Source: Eucalyptus grandis (lineage: Eukaryota; Streptophyta; Magnoliopsida; Myrtales; Myrtaceae). Taken from it: a stretch of DNA of 64,000 nt. Both the position numbers and the translations under genes were made by a program. Of this stretch, positions 58,881 through 64,000 are shown one piece after another. The notes beneath the pieces are model-generated. The model was not told the origin of the DNA, searched no databases, and was given only the letters and a program-made list of their open reading frames with translations. Numbering within the stretch: the first letter of the stretch is position 1; each line of letters begins with the position of its first letter. The stretch lies in assembly GCF_016545825.1 (NCBI RefSeq), contig NC_052613.1, forward strand, positions 5,766,001 through 5,830,000, given 5' to 3'.

Positions 58881-59605
58881 GGAAAATTGTCCAAAAATCT
58901 TAAATCTATTGTACGGTATCCAATCATAAACTCTTTTAATTGTATCAATTTAATCCTAAACCTTTTTTAGTCTCAGGCATTTTAATTGTGTCAATTTAGC
59001 TCTAAATTTATTGATGAGTTGCCAATTTAGTCCAAAGCCTTTTAATGATTTGTCAATTTAGTATTTTCCACCAAGCTAACATGGCATTCTAGTCGGTGCA
59101 AGCTATCTTACATGACACAATTGATCCTAACGTAGATACTATTTTTATATTTTACATTTTTTTTCCTTTCCTTTCCTTTTTTCAACTCTTCTTCATGTGG
59201 CTAGTCACCTCTTCAATGGTTGGGCTGGCAAGGCTCCACCTAGTAATCGTTGGGCGAGGTTGAGCTTCATTAGTGGTTGGGCAAGGCTCACCCTCATCGG
59301 ATTTGGTGAGGTGGATCTTTGCTAGCCTCAAGGGAGGCTCGACGATGATCAGCTAGAGGAAGAAGGAAAGGAAAAATGAAAAAAAGTTTTAAAATGTATT
59401 AATAAATAAAAATATATATATGTAAAATATTGTTTACATTAGAGTCGGCTGTGTTATATAAAATTGCCGGCATTGACTAAACCGTTACATTAGTTATTTC
59501 CGACCAAAATTAGCTAGTAAGACTAAATTAACAAATCATTAAAAGTTTAGGACCAAATTGACAACTCATTAAAAGGTTTAGAAGTAAATTGGTAAATGGT
59601 TGAAA
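58881..59605. mobile_element. Mutator-like foldback, right end lost
   Basis: The left arm starts GGAAAATTGTCC and has the same 'caatttaatcctaaacc' phrases as 37615-38119. The opposite arm has the inverse phrases but no matching terminus. The core at about 59190-59360 repeats ggttgggcgaggttgagctt variants. It sits exactly where block C lacks about 2.3 kb of A sequence. Confidence 0.6.
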
Positions 59606-62160
59606 TATTTTAGTTTTAAAAATAAATCAAGAATCATAAGAAAAATTCTCAGGAGAGGACATTGCACTATTGCTAATCATGGTCGTCTCCCCACTATTCG
59701 ATTCTATTTTGTTCTTTTAATATATAGTAATTCTAAGGGATCCTATGGCGAGTGGGCATACAAATATTAATAGTATGGACATGAACCACGGGAAATTGCG
59801 TTTCGCCTCCCAAGTTTTCGTATGAGGTTTAACTTTTGCAACTTGACCCACGAATTTTAGAAATCGATCTCAAATGTGTCCCCTCTTAGTGGCTCCAACC
59901 AAATATTTATTGGAGCCTCACCTTGAGCCTTACACATGATAATAATAAGATAAAATTTTGGTTCCTTATTATTTATTCCATTTTGTGCATTATAAATTAT
60001 TCTTTTAAAAGTACTGAAAATTAGTAATTTTTTTAAGAATATGTCCTAGATTCAAAATTATTCGCAATGTGAATCAATGCAGAGTCTAGATTTTTCATGA
60101 TAGGGAGCGATTGGAGTTTTTCTTTTGGTCGAAAGGAGAGACTGGATCCTCTGATAATGTGTTGTGCTTGGGGTTCTACCCATGGGATTCTCACACTGAA
60201 CCACATCTTCACATCATTTCGATTTCATGACTTGAATGTAATTAATGAACCAAAATTGCGAATGAGTTGATGATAACCGATATAGATAAATTTAAAGTTG
60301 GTCAAGGCATTCATGCGTGTCTTTATGCGTTTCAAAAGCCAAAAAACTATTTTTTTTCTCCATTTTTCATGCCAGAATTTAAAACGTTATTCAAGTTTAT
60401 TACATATGGTGTCCATGTTGTGAAAACTTAAAGCGTGTTGGATGCTCAAGTATACATTTAACAAAAAGTTGGAAGTGACTCGCGCCAAAGCCCGAAGGCA
60501 GGTTGAACGTGAGGGACGCCATGGGGGCCTCCCAAGCATCATCTCAAGGATCGAATAAGAAACGTTGCTGTCCATGTTCACATTTTCCGTAGAGACATCT
60601 CGGTGGAGGTCCTGGAAGGAGATCTTCTATTGGTTCGTTTCAGTGGAACTGAACATCTTTAAACGTACATTACTAGTTTATTGTAATGAAGGCACTTACT
60701 CTGTCGTACCTTTTTCTTTTTTCGTAATTGAAACCGCGTCTATGACATTAAAAGAGCGTCTCTTGCAACATTTTTTTATTCCCTTTGGGCCGTTGCTTCA
60801 GCCGCTTTCTTTGACGTCCATGGGGCGAGTTTGCAAGGAAGTTGCCGCCAATTTCGTGGATATCTCAACGTAGAGGGGATGTGATTCAATAGGACTCACC
60901 AATTATTTTTTGGCCTCAATGCATTTTTCAATTACATCTTACCAAATGGCATTTGTATTTCGAAAAAACCCTTTAACTTGGATTTCCCCAAAAACCGAAC
61001 CAAATAGCAATAATATGCTCTTCATTAACACATCATAATTTAGATAACTACTCAATCATTTAAAAAGAAAAAGTTTCTTTGCAGGAATTTTAGGTTGCCA
61101 AAGTTATGACAACTCCTTCATTTGTTTTCGTTGTTACTGTATTTTACTTGGGATAATATAAGAAGTAACTTTCACATGAATTGGGCAATAAATTTCTCAT
61201 GAGTAATCTTCAACTTTGCAATAACATGGTTTTCTTTTTTGATCTAGACTTTATGAAATTGATATATCAATCTAAGGTGAAAAATATGATTGTTATTGCA
61301 ATATATCTCTAATGATGCAACAATTCAAGTTAAACATTAGATATCCCTTGAGTATGATACCATCATCTTGTGTGCGCTTATACTCACATTTGTCAAATCT
61401 CTAGCTTGATCATTAACCTGGGCGGACAAATTTAATTAGTGAAATGATAGTGCAAGAAAACCTAATTTTTTTCCTTGCTAGATCTAAGTATTATTAAGAA
61501 TGGTTGCTTTAGATTTCCAAATACCAGTAAAATTGTCAAAAAAAAAAAAATATATCGATTCAATAAATAATGAAATTTTGGGTAAAAATAAACCTCGTTA
61601 AAAATTTGTGAAGAGACTGCGTCATTCTTTTATTCTCTAGAGCATTTCTTTTTTATGTATAAGGTAACTTGAATTTTTTATAGTAATAAAATTAAAACGT
61701 ATGAGTTTTGAAAATAAATCGAGAATCATGAGAAAATTCTCAAGGGGCCACATCACTTAATTCCCATTTTATGGTGATCTCTTCGCTATTCAAATTCATT
61801 TTGTTCTCTTTAATGACATAGAATTTTTCGGTTAGAAACATGGATGGATATTCTCAACTTTTCAATTTAACAGTGTTTATGGACTTTTATGGAACTTCAT
61901 TTGTTAAAAACTTAAAACATTCCGTTCATCAGGAGAGCACCAAGCTTGCCTCTCAAGCCCATGATCGAAGGATTTATACTACTGACGACTCTTGGTCACA
62001 GGAGAGATCCACTTTGACTATTAAGAGTCCATTTCCATTTCAGCAGAGCTTCGACACCATCACCCTAATCAAGCCAATTGTTTGTTCACCAGTGAAGTTG
62101 ATCGGAGCTTGAAGAGAGTGAGAGTTACTACAACCTCTCTCCCTCCCTCCCTCCCAGAGA
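59606..62160. other. Duplicated non-coding DNA, block C
   Basis: It is collinear with 11450-14166 and 17158-17400. No gene was recognised. The unoccupied Gypsy-element site is near 61945. Confidence 0.55.
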
Positions 62161-62168
62161 GTTGTCTC

Positions 62169-62460
62169 TGTTAGAGTATCTAAATAATATACTATGCTTT
62201 TATTTAATAGTTTTAAGTATTTAGAATAGTTGGCAACGATATCACAAAAATTCTATATGGTATAAGAGTTAGAGATCTTGAGTTTAAATTTTACCAGGCC
62301 CCATTTGCTTTCCCAAAAAATTTCCAAAAAGACTAGACTAAGCGTGATGGGAAGTGTTAAGAGTATTTAAATAATATAACATGCACCTTCATCTAACAAT
62401 TTAAATTTTTAGAATAGTTGGTAGTGGTCTCATAAATATCTTACTGTCTCATTCCCAACA
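62169..62460 (+). mobile_element. TRIM-like element with two short LTRs
   Basis: Repeats start tgttagagtatctaaataat (62169) and tgttaagagtatttaaataa (62355). Each is about 95-105 bp and shares ttagaatagttgg. The first is followed by a primer-like tggtataagag at 62258; the second ends cccaaca. Only about 90 bp lie between them and there is no ORF, as in TRIM elements. Confidence 0.65.
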
Positions 62461-62494
62461 AATAATTTTTATGTGCCAGCAACGAAATGGGCTT

Positions 62495-62755
62495 TGGGCC
62501 AAGTTTACCAAAGTGCTCCGATCCCATTTGGTGGGGTCATTGGAGCACCCTTGATCCGGCCTATTGTTCTGTGAAGAGTAAAGGATAGTTTCTCGGTCGG
62601 CTGAGTCAGAAGGGCCCTGACATGAGACAATGCCGAGAGATTGAGAAGGTTAGAGAAGTTTAAGACCGGTTGTGGCGGCGGCCGCAACGCATAGCGGCCC
62701 AATTGTGACTTCATTGGAAGTTTAGGCAGTGAACTACAGTGACTATTCAATATTT
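62495..62755 (-). repeat. Dispersed repeat, copy 2, inverted relative to 26135-26450
   Basis: The minus strand matches 26135-26450 along most of its length. Its open frame (62505-62750) shares MKSQLGR with the other copy but then diverges with indels. Confidence 0.6.
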
Positions 62756-62789
62756 TTCCTTGAATGGTTCATCAAAATGAGTAGTGAGG

Positions 62790-64000
62790 AGGGATGCGCT
62801 TTTTTTTTTTGGTTTTGTTGCAAATGCTAATTTCCATGGCGGAGCGCTAACCTTGTTCTACTGGTTAGTGCATCCTATAACAACAAGGCTAGAAGAGTTG
62901 GATGGAGTGAGAAAACAGCAACAAAGCTGCAGAAGCTAGGCGAGGAACCGGTGCTTTCATACCATGTCAGAAAATGAAAAAGAATAGGAAGAACAGATGA
63001 AGGAAGAGACCACTTTGGATTTCTCTTATCACGTATTGATCACGTGTACGATATTCTTTATATAATACAAAGTATGAATAATAAATTGAAAGAGAATATC
63101 CTATGTTGATCTAAAGAATCAAATCTAATGTGAACAGTTAACTCTAATCCTAGATTGACTTATTCAATCAACCACAATCCTAGAATGATATTGCGTATCT
63201 TCCATTAGTAGCACAGTCAAAACATGTCCTCTCCCAATAAAAGTAGTAATAAATGGTGGCTTGAATTTGTTCATATAAATATCATATCTTTAATTTCCGC
63301 ATCGCGCCAAATTTTGCATTAAGATTTTGGGACAAATTGTGATAGGCTTACATGTTGTAATAATGTGAGCTCTTTCTTGCCATCATCCACCTTGGTAATA
63401 TATAGAAATAGTCGAAGGTCTTTAAGTGGCCCATTATTTCAAACAAAAGAAACTAATTTCTGTCTCATTGAGTTTTCCAAAAGATGCACTGCCGAGGCAA
63501 ATCAAGAAGTTTTTATTTTGAAAAGATGATAATGTTTTCAAGGATTATCAATGAAAAACGTGATTATATTCAAATGGGTGTGGAAGGTCGTTTAAGCAAT
63601 TGTTTCCGGGCAGATAGATGGACGTGAAGCATTGACAAATTCAAGCCAAGTTGTGGAGTCTTGGTCCAACAGATATCACTAATATATACGACGCTACCTT
63701 TTGTTCCCATTGGAGGCGTTGATCGTCATTTCCAAAGTAGCACCTTTTTGTTCGTATGCTACTATTATGGGATGACATGGAAGGTAGCGTTGATCACTTT
63801 GTGCATGTGGAACATGATTGAAGAGTTTCTGTGCATCTTAGCCGAATATATCATCCAAATGTTGATTATAAGGGAGGGCTCAACCATCGCATTCATCACC
63901 AAATTATTGACGGATGCGATCTCCATGAGATTCGGATGATATTTCTTTCGTTCTTTAGGCTTGGTAGAGAGGAAAAGTGATAATGCTTAGTAAAGTTTTG
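62790..64000. other. Block C sequence shared with 23060-24870
   Basis: No gene was recognised. It contains the unoccupied site (63820-63828) of the Mutator-like MITE found in block A. Confidence 0.55.

Larger units (their letters stand above)
56435..64000. repeat. Segmental duplication block C (runs off the window)
   Basis: It starts in sequence equal to about 6590 of block A and continues to the window edge (about 24870 of A). It lacks the LEA_2 end and the counterpart of 9100-11440, where the foldback at 58881-59605 sits. Confidence 0.8.

Overview
The window looks like nuclear DNA of a flowering plant. It is AT-rich and gene-poor, and is packed with plant-type transposable elements: a full-length L1-type LINE with DUF4283/CCHC and endonuclease/RT/RNase H remnants, a Gypsy-type element with gag and protease remnants, TRIM-like elements, Tourist-like MITEs with TTA/TAA target duplications, and Mutator-like foldbacks with 9-bp target duplications. 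Genus cannot be assigned from what is visible. No bacterial operon, CRISPR array, rRNA or tRNA gene was recognised.

The only clear host genes are two intronless paralogues of the LEA_2/NHL (NDR1/HIN1-like, YLS9-like) membrane-anchored family, both on the minus strand. One is cut by the left window edge (1-553). The other is complete (26629-27291). Each has a decayed N-terminal LEA_2 fragment about 2 kb away (2655-2862 and 29509-29712) carrying the same in-frame stop.

The layout is dominated by a segmental duplication in three blocks. Block A is 1-24.87 kb, block B 26.74-45.79 kb, and block C 56.44 kb to the right edge. A and B share the LEA_2 end. A, B and C share the middle. A and C share the far end. 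Because the blocks are collinear, one copy often preserves the empty site of an element present in another. The LINE (31114-37010) is present only in B and the empty site is at 4239-4251. The Gypsy-type element (14167-17157) is present only in A, with unoccupied sites in B and C. A 512-bp Mutator-like MITE (24126-24637) is present in A and absent from C. A nested pair of insertions (37307-38609) is present only in B.

Region by region: 1-6.4 kb holds LEA_2, a MITE, a TRIM-like element, the LEA_2 relic and a foldback with a nested Tourist. 6.4-14 kb is duplicated non-coding DNA. 14.2-17.2 kb is the Gypsy-type element. 17.4-23 kb is an A-specific repeat pile with 80-bp and 37-bp minisatellites, a CA microsatellite and a foldback. 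23-26.6 kb carries a Mutator MITE and a perfect 28-bp hairpin. 26.6-31.1 kb repeats the start of block A. 31.1-37 kb is the LINE. 37-45.8 kb is the rest of block B. 45.8-56.4 kb is unduplicated repeat-rich DNA, including a 1.3-kb hairpin element with a GC-rich core. 56.4-64 kb is block C.

I found no convincing new multi-gene system. The most unusual recurring structure is a set of unrelated-looking foldback elements, each made of AT-rich inverted arms around a GC-richer, degenerate, internally repetitive core. One shared ancestral insertion has a core of different size in A and B.
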